64,000 bases of DNA from Christensenella intestinihominis (GTDB lineage: Bacteria > Bacillota > Clostridia > Christensenellales > Christensenellaceae): contig NZ_MAIQ01000006.1 in NCBI RefSeq assembly GCF_001678845.1, positions 62,001 to 126,000 on the forward strand, read 5' to 3'. Positions 41,755 to 49,619 of the stretch are shown one piece after another; the first letter of the stretch is position 1; the number at the start of each line of letters is the position of its first letter. The position numbers and the translations under genes are program-made. The notes under the pieces are model-generated. The model saw only the letters and a list, made by a program, of their open reading frames with translations. It was not told where the DNA came from and searched no databases.

Positions 41755-44250
41755 TTAACGGCCGGCTTTCTTACGCCTGTAAAACGTTGCGCCTGCAATC
41801 GTGCCGCCTGCGGCTATCAGCAACATAATCCACAATGCCAAATTGGTTTCGTCGCCTGTTTTGGGACTGTTGTCAGGCGTTGTTCCCCCATCTGTATTTG
41901 GAGTGGTTGGGGTTGGGGCAGGAGGCGCGGCATCCTCCCGCCACTGCGCGTAAAGCGTAACGTCGGCGGCAGGCATCATTGTCGCGCCAAAATCCCACCA
42001 TGCGCCTGTGCCGTCGCTGTTTACGTTCCAGCCAAGGAATGTATATCCGCTGCGAGTCGGGGCTGAAACCGCCTGCGCAAGGTCTCCCATGCGCAGGGAC
42101 TGCGTCTGCGGTACTGCGCCGCTTCCTCCGTTCAGGTCAAAGCGCAGGCTGTAATAAACCGCCTTCCATTGCGCGTATACCGTCATGTCTCGCGTTATGG
42201 CCGTTGCCGAATCAAACGCGTTTCCCCGTCCGTCCGCCTGCGTGTTCCAGCCGATGAATCCATATCCGGCCCTTGACGGCTGCGCTGGAAGAGCTTTTAC
42301 CGTTGTATCGGGCACGGTCACCAGGATGCTCGTCGGGTCGGCCTGCACATCTGCTCCGTTGCCGTCAAAGTACACGGTATAGCTTGCGGGGACGGGCGTC
42401 TTGTTCCAATGCGCATACACCGTTATATCACCCGTCACGGTTGTCTCCATCGTAAACTGTGTGCCGCCTGTTTTTTGCGTATACCACCCGGCAAAGCTGT
42501 ATCCCGTACGCTGCGGAGGGGCGGGTAAGGCACTGAGGTGGGTCTGCGGCGTTGTCACCGTCATCCGTGAGGGGTTCGCGGGCGTTGTCGCGCCGTTGCC
42601 GTCAAAGATGACCGTGTATACCGCGGCAGGAACCGGAAGCGTCTTGCCGCTGCCAATCCCTTCAATCCGGTTGCTCGCAACCACCTTATACCAATAGTTC
42701 GTATCCGGGTCGCGCCCGGTGTCGGCAAAACCTGTTCCCTGATAAGTGCCGACAAGAGTCGAATAATCTACGCCGTCAAGAGAGCGGTACACCGTATAGC
42801 TTGTCGCACGTGGGATTGCGTTCCACGAGACGTCCAGGCTGTTTGTCGTCGGGTTTGACACCGCTACATTCAGTACCGGCCGGCTGGTCGTCACGGAAGC
42901 GATATTTGACGGATCGCCCTCAACGTCTCTTTTTACCGCCGTTACTTTGTAATAGTAAGTCGTATTAAAATCAAGGCCCGCATCCATGTATTCGGTAATG
43001 CCGCTTTGTGTGGCGCCGATCTGGCTGTACGTGCCGGACTGCGTCCTTGACATATAGATTCTGTAACCGTCTGCGCCAGCAACCGGACTCCACGTGAGCC
43101 GGGCGTCCAGGTGATACGTACCGGTAAGCTCCGCCTTTAAATTGAGGGGCGCATCCGGCCGATCGGGCAGCGTCCATCCATCGCCTGTTCCTTCAATGCC
43201 ATTGTCGGACACGACCTTGTACCAGTAATGGGTACCGGCCTGCAGCCCGGCGTCGGCATAACTCGTCACGTATGATACGCGGACCTCTTCATAATTCACG
43301 CCGTCTAGGGAGCGGTATAGCGTATAGCTCCCCGCCCCGGGGATCGGGGGCCACGAAACATTCAGGCTGCTTGTCGTCGGGTTTGAAACAGTCACCGTCA
43401 GAGTCGGCGCGCCGGTTGTCAGGGAACCGGTATTCGACGGAGCGCTCTCAATGCCGTTTTTTACGGCCGTGACATAATAATAGTACGTCGTGTTGTAACC
43501 AAGCCCCGTATTGCTGTACGTCGTTGCGCCTGCGGAATTTCCGACATAGCTGTAGCCGGAGCCCTGGCTTGTCGAGCGGTAGATATAATAATCGTCCGCC
43601 CCGGCAGATGCGCTCCATGCCAGATTTGCGTTATTGTTGTATTCGCCATAACCCGTTACTCTTAAATTAAGCGGCGCCTGCGTTTTTTCCGCGTCCGTTT
43701 TGCCCGAACCGGTGCCTTCCGGCCCGTTATTTGCGACGACCTTATACCAATATTGGGTGTCCGCTACGAGGCCGATATCCGGAAAATTGGTTTGGCCGGT
43801 AGTGCCGATCGACGCAAAATTGACGCCATCCTCCGAACGGAAAACCTCATAGCTCGTCGCGCCCGTAATTGCTGTCCAACTCACATCCAGGCTGTTTGCC
43901 CCGTTGGTTGTCACGGTGACGTAAAGAGCGTCAGCTATTGGTATTTCCGCATTTTGGGCATTTTCTCCGGCGGATGCTGCTTTGGCTGACATTTCCCCAG
44001 ACGCCGTCCCGCTGGCCGCCGCTTCGGCAGGCGTTTCCTGCGGCAGACTGTTTCCGACGGCGGGATTATCAGCCGGAGGCTGCTCTAAAACGGATTCCTC
44101 CGCCAAAGGCTGCGCGGTACCGTCCTGCGCAAACGCCGCAAGCGGAACAACGCCCACCAGCAAAACCGCGACGATCAAAACCGCCGCAATCCTCCTTTTT
44201 CTATTCCTGGAATCTTGCTCTTTCTTAAGGTTCCTATTTTTGCCGTTCAC
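41755..44250 (-). CDS. Sortase-anchored surface protein with five FN3 domains and three InlB-type repeats
   Basis: 831 residues from a GTG at 44250 (AAGGAG 8 bases upstream). A long signal peptide ends near LAAFA-QDG. After an Ala/Glu/Pro-rich spacer come five fibronectin type III-like domains (about 100-530), each with a TxYWYKVV or TTYYYxVTAVK strand, alternating between two sub-types. Three InlB B-repeats follow (about 535-780; VTVYAHW, MTVYAQW, VTLYAQW endings). The C-terminus has a Pro/Thr spacer, SPKTGD as sorting signal, a hydrophobic helix and RRKKAGR. It should be linked to the cell wall and mediate adhesion or carbohydrate binding. Confidence 0.9.
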   Translation of the reverse strand: MNGKNRNLKKEQDSRNRKRRIAAVLIVAVLLVGVVPLAAFAQDGTAQPLAEESVLEQPPADNPAVGNSLPQETPAEAAASGTASGEMSAKAASAGENAQNAEIPIADALYVTVTTNGANSLDVSWTAITGATSYEVFRSEDGVNFASIGTTGQTNFPDIGLVADTQYWYKVVANNGPEGTGSGKTDAEKTQAPLNLRVTGYGEYNNNANLAWSASAGADDYYIYRSTSQGSGYSYVGNSAGATTYSNTGLGYNTTYYYYVTAVKNGIESAPSNTGSLTTGAPTLTVTVSNPTTSSLNVSWPPIPGAGSYTLYRSLDGVNYEEVRVSYVTSYADAGLQAGTHYWYKVVSDNGIEGTGDGWTLPDRPDAPLNLKAELTGTYHLDARLTWSPVAGADGYRIYMSRTQSGTYSQIGATQSGITEYMDAGLDFNTTYYYKVTAVKRDVEGDPSNIASVTTSRPVLNVAVSNPTTNSLDVSWNAIPRATSYTVYRSLDGVDYSTLVGTYQGTGFADTGRDPDTNYWYKVVASNRIEGIGSGKTLPVPAAVYTVIFDGNGATTPANPSRMTVTTPQTHLSALPAPPQRTGYSFAGWYTQKTGGTQFTMETTVTGDITVYAHWNKTPVPASYTVYFDGNGADVQADPTSILVTVPDTTVKALPAQPSRAGYGFIGWNTQADGRGNAFDSATAITRDMTVYAQWKAVYYSLRFDLNGGSGAVPQTQSLRMGDLAQAVSAPTRSGYTFLGWNVNSDGTGAWWDFGATMMPAADVTLYAQWREDAAPPAPTPTTPNTDGGTTPDNSPKTGDETNLALWIMLLIAAGGTIAGATFYRRKKAGR

Positions 44251-44586
44251 TATAATCACTCCTTATTTTGTTCCCAATAGACATCCACTTTCGATCCGGC
44301 CTATATTACTCCCGGATTTTTTACAGCTTAGGGAGTAAGATAAATATATTTCGTAATAAAGCACATGCCAATATTAAGTCTCGTTAATATTCTAATATAA
44401 TAGAAAACAGGCGAGGGTAAACCGGTTATGCCGACTCCATACAAAAAAGCCGCATGAAACCGGGCGCGTGCCGCCGTTACAGGATATTGCAGTGAATAAA
44501 GTTCCCACATGAATTTAAACCTGCAAATGTCATATTAAGTATGGTACTATTAAAAGACAATAGATTGGTTGGAAAGGACAGTGCTT
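44251..44586. promoter_or_regulatory. Divergent spacer between the surface protein and tag genes
   Basis: It is AT-rich, with ACTCCC/GGGAGT able to form a hairpin near 44308-44338 in the surface protein leader. I see no clear riboswitch or third gene. Promoters are not obvious enough to call. Confidence 0.35.
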
Positions 44587-45159
44587 ATGTGCGAAAAAAG
44601 AAGATGCGCCTGGGCGGGAGACCTCCCCATATACATTGATTACCACGACAACGAGTGGGGACGGCCGGTGCATGACGACAGAAAACTGTTTGAAATGCTG
44701 GTTTTAGAGGGGATGCAGGCCGGGCTTAACTGGATTACCGTGCTTAAAAAAAGAGAGGCGTTCCGGGAAGCCTTTGATGGCTTTGACCCGGGCAAGGTGG
44801 CCCTTTACGGCGAGGAAAAAATACGGGAACTGCTGGCAAACGAAGGAATCATCAGGAACCGCCTCAAGGTAAACGCCGCTGTGACGAATGCCAAAGCATT
44901 CCTGGACGTACAGGATAAGCATGGGAGCTTTGACAAATTCATATGGGCATATGTGGACCATACCCCGGTCAGGAACCATTGGAAGAAGATGGAAGAGATA
45001 CCGGCAACAACGCCCCTCTCGGATCGAATCAGCAAGGATTTGAAGAAGCTGGGATTTAAATTTGTCGGTTCGACAATCGTCTATGCATTCATGCAGGCGA
45101 CTGGCATGGTGAACGACCACGTGACGGATTGCTTCGTTTATCAGGAGATGAAGGCGTAG
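44587..45159 (+). CDS. tag: DNA-3-methyladenine glycosylase I
   Basis: 190 residues, typical Tag length. It opens CEKRRCAWAGDLPIYIDYHDNEWG, with the conserved zinc-ligand Cys and the YHDxEWG block. LVLEGMQAGLNWITVLKKREAFREAF and the C-terminal FVGSTIVYAFMQATGMVNDH with the HxxxC zinc end are also present. It removes 3-methyladenine from alkylated DNA. AAAGGA precedes the ATG at 44587. Confidence 0.96.
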   Translation: MCEKRRCAWAGDLPIYIDYHDNEWGRPVHDDRKLFEMLVLEGMQAGLNWITVLKKREAFREAFDGFDPGKVALYGEEKIRELLANEGIIRNRLKVNAAVTNAKAFLDVQDKHGSFDKFIWAYVDHTPVRNHWKKMEEIPATTPLSDRISKDLKKLGFKFVGSTIVYAFMQATGMVNDHVTDCFVYQEMKA

Positions 45160-45267
45160 CCCTATATCCGCTGCTGTGCAGTTAAAAGAGGAGGCCGGAA
45201 AGAATTGCTGTGCCGGATTTCGTGCCTTCATCCGAATAGGCATGGAAATTAAATGCGGCTGCGTTTG

Positions 45268-45296
45268 TTTACAAACCGTAGGGGGATTGATATAAT
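45268..45296 (+). promoter_or_regulatory. Promoter of the RNHCP gene leader
   Basis: TTTACA at 45268-45273 and a perfect TATAAT at 45291-45296 with 17-base spacing. Transcription from here gives a leader of about 200 bases. Confidence 0.8.
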
Positions 45297-45302
45297 ACAA
45301 AA

Positions 45303-45510
45303 TAATATCGGGCATGAGGTGCGGTTTCCCGTGATGCGGACAGGGGAGCGGAACAAACGGCCGCGGGCCTGGTTATATTATTAAGGAGAATGCCATATGA
45401 AAAACAATTATCAAACGGAGAGTGTGCGCTGACCGGGAGGTTTGCGTTATACAATCCAGTGCACAAACCTCCCAAAGGTATGAATAATTACTTTTAGGAG
45501 GGCAATTTAA
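45303..45510 (+). promoter_or_regulatory. Structured leader with uORF and anti-Shine-Dalgarno hairpin before the RNHCP gene
   Basis: GGGAGGTTTG (45435-45444) and CAAACCTCCC (45464-45473) form a perfect 10-bp hairpin starting two bases after the stop of a small ORF. The 3' arm contains CCTCC, which could instead pair with GGAGG of the gene's ribosome binding site (45497-45501). A GC-rich, probably folded section precedes the uORF (about 45315-45380). The arrangement suggests translational control. Confidence 0.5.
45397..45432 (+). CDS. Eleven-codon leader ORF (MKNNYQTESVR)
   Basis: AAGGAG lies 8 bases before an ATG that opens an 11-codon frame ending in TGA. The stop sits directly before the hairpin described for this leader, and TGTGC in its last codons can pair with GCACA at 45461-45465. 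The ribosome binding site is as good as that of the main gene. Confidence 0.5.
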   Translation: MKNNYQTESVR

Positions 45511-45945
45511 GTGAATCGGGAAAACAAACGAAAAGCTTACCAAAAAGGATATTATAAAACTCACGCCTGCAATGACAGCTTCGAGTGCAAAATATGCGGG
45601 CGCCCGGTGGTACCGGCCGGGGCCGGAACCGACCATAGAAACCATTGCTCAAACTGCCTGTGCAGCCTGCACGTTGATGATGAGCCGGGCGACAGGGCTT
45701 CAAGCTGCGGCGGTATTATGGAACCGGTGGCCTTGTGGGTGCGCAAGGACGGCGAATGGGCCATCATACACAGATGCCGGCGCTGCGGGAAACTCAGCTC
45801 CAACCGGGTGGCGGCGGACGACAATCCAATGAAGCTGATGTCTATCGCCATGAAGCCTTTGGCTTCACCGCCGTTTCCGCTCGAACACATTGAAGAGATG
45901 ACACGGCTTATGGGCGGCGACGGAAGCATGGAATCTGGTAAGTAG
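45511..45945 (+). CDS. RNHCP-domain zinc-ribbon-like protein
   Basis: 144 residues starting at a GTG with AGGAGGGC 7 bases upstream. It has CKICGRPVVPAG, then the domain signature DHRNHCSNCLCSLHVDD, and a second pair CRRCGKLSSNR. These Cys pairs suggest one or two bound zinc ions. The family is widespread in Firmicutes and its function is not known. Here it has its own promoter and an elaborate leader, which hints at tight control. Confidence 0.88.
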   Translation: MNRENKRKAYQKGYYKTHACNDSFECKICGRPVVPAGAGTDHRNHCSNCLCSLHVDDEPGDRASSCGGIMEPVALWVRKDGEWAIIHRCRRCGKLSSNRVAADDNPMKLMSIAMKPLASPPFPLEHIEEMTRLMGGDGSMESGK

Positions 45946-45967
45946 TAATCTGTTTTACGCTGTAATA

Positions 45968-46005
45968 CAAAACGGCGGAGGCCTGTACTTCGCCGTTTTG
46001 CTTTT
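45968..46005 (+). terminator. Intrinsic terminator after the RNHCP gene
   Basis: CAAAACGGCG and its complement form a 10-bp stem with a 13-base loop, followed by CTTTTTAT. Confidence 0.8.
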
Positions 46006-46143
46006 TATAACGCGGAAGGGTTGGAAAACAAATGGCTGCCGTATGGTATTTTACCGGAATTTCAGATATAATTATTTTTATATAATTCCCGCGAATTAGC
46101 TTATTGAAAATAATTGTATATAGAGAACAAGTAAGGTAAAGCG

Positions 46144-47262
46144 ATGGACAACAGAAGAAAATTGTTTTTCCAAAAGCATATCTACGATACCAAAAACACA
46201 AATCAGTTGTTTTTTGATGCCGTGAAAGAAAATGTGGAATGGCATATTTCGCATTGCGCAAAATATGCACAACTGATGGAGGGCCAGGGGTTCCGGCTGC
46301 GGAAGTTCCAATGCTACGACGATCTCTGTAAACTGCCGCCAATTCCCACATTATATCTGAAAAAGCACGAACTGTTTTCACTGCCTGCCGAAAAAATCCA
46401 TATGCAATCGACAACCTCGGGAACTTCCGGTAATCCGGTAAAGGTTGGGTTCGATTTTTCCGCCATGATCCTGGGCTTGAATATGCTTCGCAAAATACTT
46501 GCCTATCATAAGCTGCCCTCGGCCATTCCTGCGAACTGCATTGTGCTGGGCTACCAACCGAGCAGGCATAACCATATGGGCGCGGTAAGGACTGCGTATG
46601 CCGCTACATTCCTGGCGCCTGCGCTGCACAGGGAATATGCATTGAAGGATATGGGGACGGATTACGTGCTGAATGAGGATGGGATACTGGACGCGCTGGT
46701 TTCCTATAGCAAAAAACCATTTCCCGTGAGAATTAACGGATTTCCCGCATACCTGTATTTTTTGCTTCAAAAGCTGGAAAAAGAGCATATTCAACTATCG
46801 CTGCACCCGAAGTCCTTGATCTTTCTCGGCGGCGGATGGAAGCAGTTTGCCGCCCAAAAGGTGAGCAAACCGGAGTTATACCGCATGGCAAAGGAACGGC
46901 TGGGAATCCCGGAGCAAAATTTTCGGGAGTTTTTTGGCGTTGTGGAACACAATATTCCTTACTGCGACTGTAGAAACCACCATTTTCACGTGCCGGTATA
47001 CAGCAGGGTCCTAATCCGCGATATTCACACCCTGGAACCGGTTCCTTTCGGCAGGCCGGGCCTGCTGAATTTAGTTACCCCCTTGCTGAAAAGTATGCCC
47101 CTTACGAGTATTTTAACGGACGATATCGCTGTTTTACACGACGGGAACGAATGCGGCTGCGAAATAAAAACCCCCTATTTTGAAGTGCTGGGACGTGCGG
47201 GCCTGCAGGGAATCAGGACCTGCGCAGCCGGCGCGGGCAGTATACTGGAGGCAGTACAATGA
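46144..47262 (+). CDS. luxE: LuxE-like acyl-protein synthetase
   Basis: 372 residues. The adenylate-forming P-loop motif is TTSGTSGNPVK (about 90-100). LuxE-type sections include ILGYQPSRHN, GGGWKQF and FFGVVEHNIPYC. LuxE activates a fatty acid with ATP and passes it, as acyl-enzyme, to LuxC. It overlaps luxC by four bases. There are no luciferase (luxAB) or thioesterase (luxD) genes in the window, so the pair must serve another use of fatty aldehydes. AAGTAAGGTAAAG precedes the ATG. Confidence 0.88.
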   Translation: MDNRRKLFFQKHIYDTKNTNQLFFDAVKENVEWHISHCAKYAQLMEGQGFRLRKFQCYDDLCKLPPIPTLYLKKHELFSLPAEKIHMQSTTSGTSGNPVKVGFDFSAMILGLNMLRKILAYHKLPSAIPANCIVLGYQPSRHNHMGAVRTAYAATFLAPALHREYALKDMGTDYVLNEDGILDALVSYSKKPFPVRINGFPAYLYFLLQKLEKEHIQLSLHPKSLIFLGGGWKQFAAQKVSKPELYRMAKERLGIPEQNFREFFGVVEHNIPYCDCRNHHFHVPVYSRVLIRDIHTLEPVPFGRPGLLNLVTPLLKSMPLTSILTDDIAVLHDGNECGCEIKTPYFEVLGRAGLQGIRTCAAGAGSILEAVQ

Positions 47263-48551
47263 ATTTGGCATTTGGAAGAATGATCGATGTGGAGGAACGT
47301 TCCCGTATTATGGACTCGTTGGAGCGGTCTATTGCGAAAACGTTATCCAAGGAAAGTGTGGCGCCTTCCGCTGTAATCGACGCCTGCGAAGAACTGGCGC
47401 GTTCCATTGGGCCGGAGCACATTGAATTATTGTCTTCGCTGGGGATTCCGGAGGACAGGGGCAGGGAATATTTGCAGGAAGCAAAGGCGATGCTGGATGG
47501 AGATTACATACGCTACCGACTGGAAAAGGAGCTTGGAGCCGGGTACGGTGTGAAAAATACCGTTACCACGAACGGTATTCGCCTGAATGTGACGGAAAAG
47601 GTTTGCCCGTTGGGCGTCTTGCTTCATATTACGGCCGGGAATCAATATGGGCTTGCCTTTTACAGTGTGGTTGAAGGATTGCTTACGGGAAATATTAATA
47701 TCGTGAAATTATCCCGCAACGACGACGGCTTGTCACTTTTTATATTAAAGGAATTGGTTCGGATAGAGCCTTCCCTGTCGGAATACATTTACGTATTCGA
47801 TTACCCGTCATCAAATACCGAAGAGATCGGGAAGTTGATGAACATTGCGAATGCAGTTATTGTGTGGGGCGGCGACGCGGCGGTGCGGGCCGTTCGGAAA
47901 ATGGCATCTCCAAACACAGAAATCATTGAATGGGGGCACAAGATCAGTTTTGCTTACGTTACGGAACAAGGGATAACGGAGAAAAATTTATCGGGCCTGG
48001 CGGAAAATATTGTAAAAACAAATCAATTGTTGTGCAGCTCCTGCCAGGGAATTTATTTGGATACGGAATCAATGGACGCCATATATGATTTTTGCAGAAG
48101 CTTCCTGCCCATACTCGACGCGTGCAGAGATGGGGCGGGCACAATGCCCACGATGGAAATAGCGGCGCAAAACGCAATCCAATTGTATACGGCTTCATTG
48201 GAATCGGCGGAGAATCCGTGCAAGGTATTTCGCGGTGGAAAAACAAGCATTACCGCATATGAGAACAGCAGTTTGGAGGTTTCTGTTATGCATGGGAACT
48301 GCTGGGCAAAGCGTTTGCCGACAAAGGACATTGTAACGGTACTGCATCCGTATAAAAACCATTTGCAGACAGCGGCATTGCTGTGTTCTGAAACGGAGAG
48401 GAACAGCCTTGCAGGCCGGCTGACCAGCGCGGGAATAAACAGGATCACGGATGGAGTGAATATGTCGGAAATGTACCGGGGCGGCGCGCATGATGGAAAA
48501 TACCCATTGAAAGAATATACCAGAATTGTCTCAATCGAAAAAATGGTTTGA
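47259..48551 (+). CDS. luxC: LuxC-like acyl-CoA/acyl-enzyme reductase
   Basis: 430 residues in the aldehyde dehydrogenase superfamily. GVLLHITAGN, SRNDDGLSLF and VWGGDAAVRAVRK match the LuxC cofactor region. NQLLCSSCQG holds the predicted catalytic Cys (about 259), equivalent to the LuxC NQxxCSSxQ motif. It reduces the activated fatty acyl group to aldehyde with NADPH. The start codon overlaps luxE. A strong terminator follows, so luxEC is a two-gene unit. Confidence 0.9.
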   Translation: MNLAFGRMIDVEERSRIMDSLERSIAKTLSKESVAPSAVIDACEELARSIGPEHIELLSSLGIPEDRGREYLQEAKAMLDGDYIRYRLEKELGAGYGVKNTVTTNGIRLNVTEKVCPLGVLLHITAGNQYGLAFYSVVEGLLTGNINIVKLSRNDDGLSLFILKELVRIEPSLSEYIYVFDYPSSNTEEIGKLMNIANAVIVWGGDAAVRAVRKMASPNTEIIEWGHKISFAYVTEQGITEKNLSGLAENIVKTNQLLCSSCQGIYLDTESMDAIYDFCRSFLPILDACRDGAGTMPTMEIAAQNAIQLYTASLESAENPCKVFRGGKTSITAYENSSLEVSVMHGNCWAKRLPTKDIVTVLHPYKNHLQTAALLCSETERNSLAGRLTSAGINRITDGVNMSEMYRGGAHDGKYPLKEYTRIVSIEKMV

Positions 48552-48621
48552 ACGCTTGCCGCCGGGGGCAAAACCGGCAAAATGGCGGCTGCTTTCCAAT
48601 ACAGGCCAGGATCGCTTGGAC

Positions 48622-48660
48622 AAAAAAGATGGACGAAATATGTTTCGTCCATCTTTTTTC
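48622..48660 (+). terminator. Intrinsic terminator after luxC
   Basis: A 17-bp perfect stem (48622-48638 with 48643-48659) with a TATG loop, ending in T6. Confidence 0.92.
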
Positions 48661-48747
48661 TATGTTTATATTACCATAAATTTGCCCAAAATTTAAGTCT
48701 GCCAATTTACGGCGATATTATGGTATTAAGTATTGGGAGGGTTTTAT

Positions 48748-48873
48748 ATGCCAAAATATTTGATGGATTTTCCGGTTCATTCCCTGCCGGATAAGGCTGC
48801 CTGCCGAAAGCGGCGGAGCTGCGGAATTTTCCCGGGGCGGGGAGCGCTGTCCGCAACGGAAAAGTTTTATTAA
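48748..48873 (+). CDS. Candidate 41-residue small protein
   Basis: GGGAGGG lies 6 bases before an ATG that reads MPKYLMDFPVHSLPDKAACR and on through a basic CRKRRSC patch to TAA. A hairpin (ACGGAAAA with TTTTCCGT, then TTTTG) overlaps the stop and could end the transcript. It sits between the luxC terminator and the mgtA leader promoter. No family is recognised. The clean ribosome binding site and terminator are the only support. Confidence 0.4.
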   Translation: MPKYLMDFPVHSLPDKAACRKRRSCGIFPGRGALSATEKFY

Positions 48874-48898
48874 AATTTTCCGTTTTGCCGCCCGGCTA

Positions 48899-48927
48899 TT
48901 GACATCTTAACCAAACAGGCATATACT
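48899..48927 (+). promoter_or_regulatory. mgtA: Promoter of the M-box/mgtA leader
   Basis: A perfect TTGACA at 48899-48904 and TATACT at 48922-48927 with 17-base spacing. Confidence 0.85.
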
Positions 48928-48935
48928 AACCACGA

Positions 48936-49145
48936 AATAGAATATGGCTTCGGTAAGTGAGGCTACCAAAGGGATACGGGTTGCTGCCGCGGATTTGTGG
49001 AGACACGATGAGCAGGTTTGAACAGTCCATGTCGAAATACAAGGCATGGAATAATGCAACAACATTGCCCTTAGGAGCCAAAGCTCAAACGATGGCAGAG
49101 AATGAATTGATCCGTTGCTGTTGTTTTGGGCAAGGGATTTTTTTA
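48936..49145 (+). ncRNA. M-box (ykoK-type) magnesium riboswitch
   Basis: The segment holds the M-box consensus blocks in order: GTAAGTGAGGCTACC near 48954, GGGATACGGGTTGCTGCCGC near 48973, GAGACACGATGAGCA, AGTCCATGTCGAAATACAAGG, and GGAGCCAAAGCTCAAACGATGG near 49074. A terminator hairpin follows (ATCC-G-TTGC with GCAA-G-GGAT at 49110-49118 and 49130-49138, then T7). TTGCCC at 49065-49070 could pair with GGGCAA at 49128-49133 as an alternative. High Mg2+ should fold the aptamer and end transcription before the Mg2+ transporter gene. Confidence 0.9.
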
Positions 49146-49163
49146 TGGAAAGGAAGAGTGCAG

Positions 49164-49259
49164 ATGGACGGCGACAGTAGACACCGAACAAGGATGGATA
49201 TTTTGACAGCATCAAACTATGTTTTACAGCGGCGTGCCGGCGTCTGTATGCCTATTTGA
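49164..49259 (+). CDS. Possible 31-codon leader ORF downstream of the M-box
   Basis: AAGGAAGAG lies before an ATG at 49164. The frame reads MDGDSRHRTRMDILTASNYV and on to a TGA after 31 codons. It starts just after the riboswitch terminator. I know no family for it. It could be a regulatory reading frame of the mgtA leader or chance. Confidence 0.3.
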   Translation: MDGDSRHRTRMDILTASNYVLQRRAGVCMPI

Positions 49260-49449
49260 CATGCGCATGGCAAAAACGTTATAACGTGCCGGTATCCATC
49301 GTTGCAGGAAATAAATTTCCAAAAGCAAACGGTGGATTTTTTATTTGTCCTTCAGCGGGCTGCGAGCCACATCTGGACGTCGCGGGAAGCTGTATAACAC
49401 CCAAGCGGTGATAATATAAACAATTCAAAGCAAAAGTGAGGTGAGAAGA

Positions 49450-49551
49450 ATGGAGACCGGAAGTAAAAACGGCGAAAACCCCGGGGGGCGCCACCGAATG
49501 AACGAAGACCTGAAACCAAACCGGTTTCCGTTCTTCCGATCAATCAAATAG
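49450..49551 (+). CDS. Possible 33-codon leader ORF before mgtA
   Basis: GAGGTGAGA precedes an ATG at 49450. The peptide is METGSKNGENPGGRHRMNED followed by a basic, Pro-containing end (LKPNRFPFFRSIK), stopping 69 bases before mgtA. Some mgtA leaders encode short Pro-rich peptides whose translation sets transcription read-through, so the position is suggestive. The peptide is not like MgtL in sequence. The remaining leader (49260-49449) shows nothing clear. Confidence 0.35.
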   Translation: METGSKNGENPGGRHRMNEDLKPNRFPFFRSIK

Positions 49552-49619
49552 CCTTTTAGGGTTTTGGCTGTACTTCCTTACGAACTCGGTTATGACAATC
49601 CCCAAGGAGGTATGGACCA

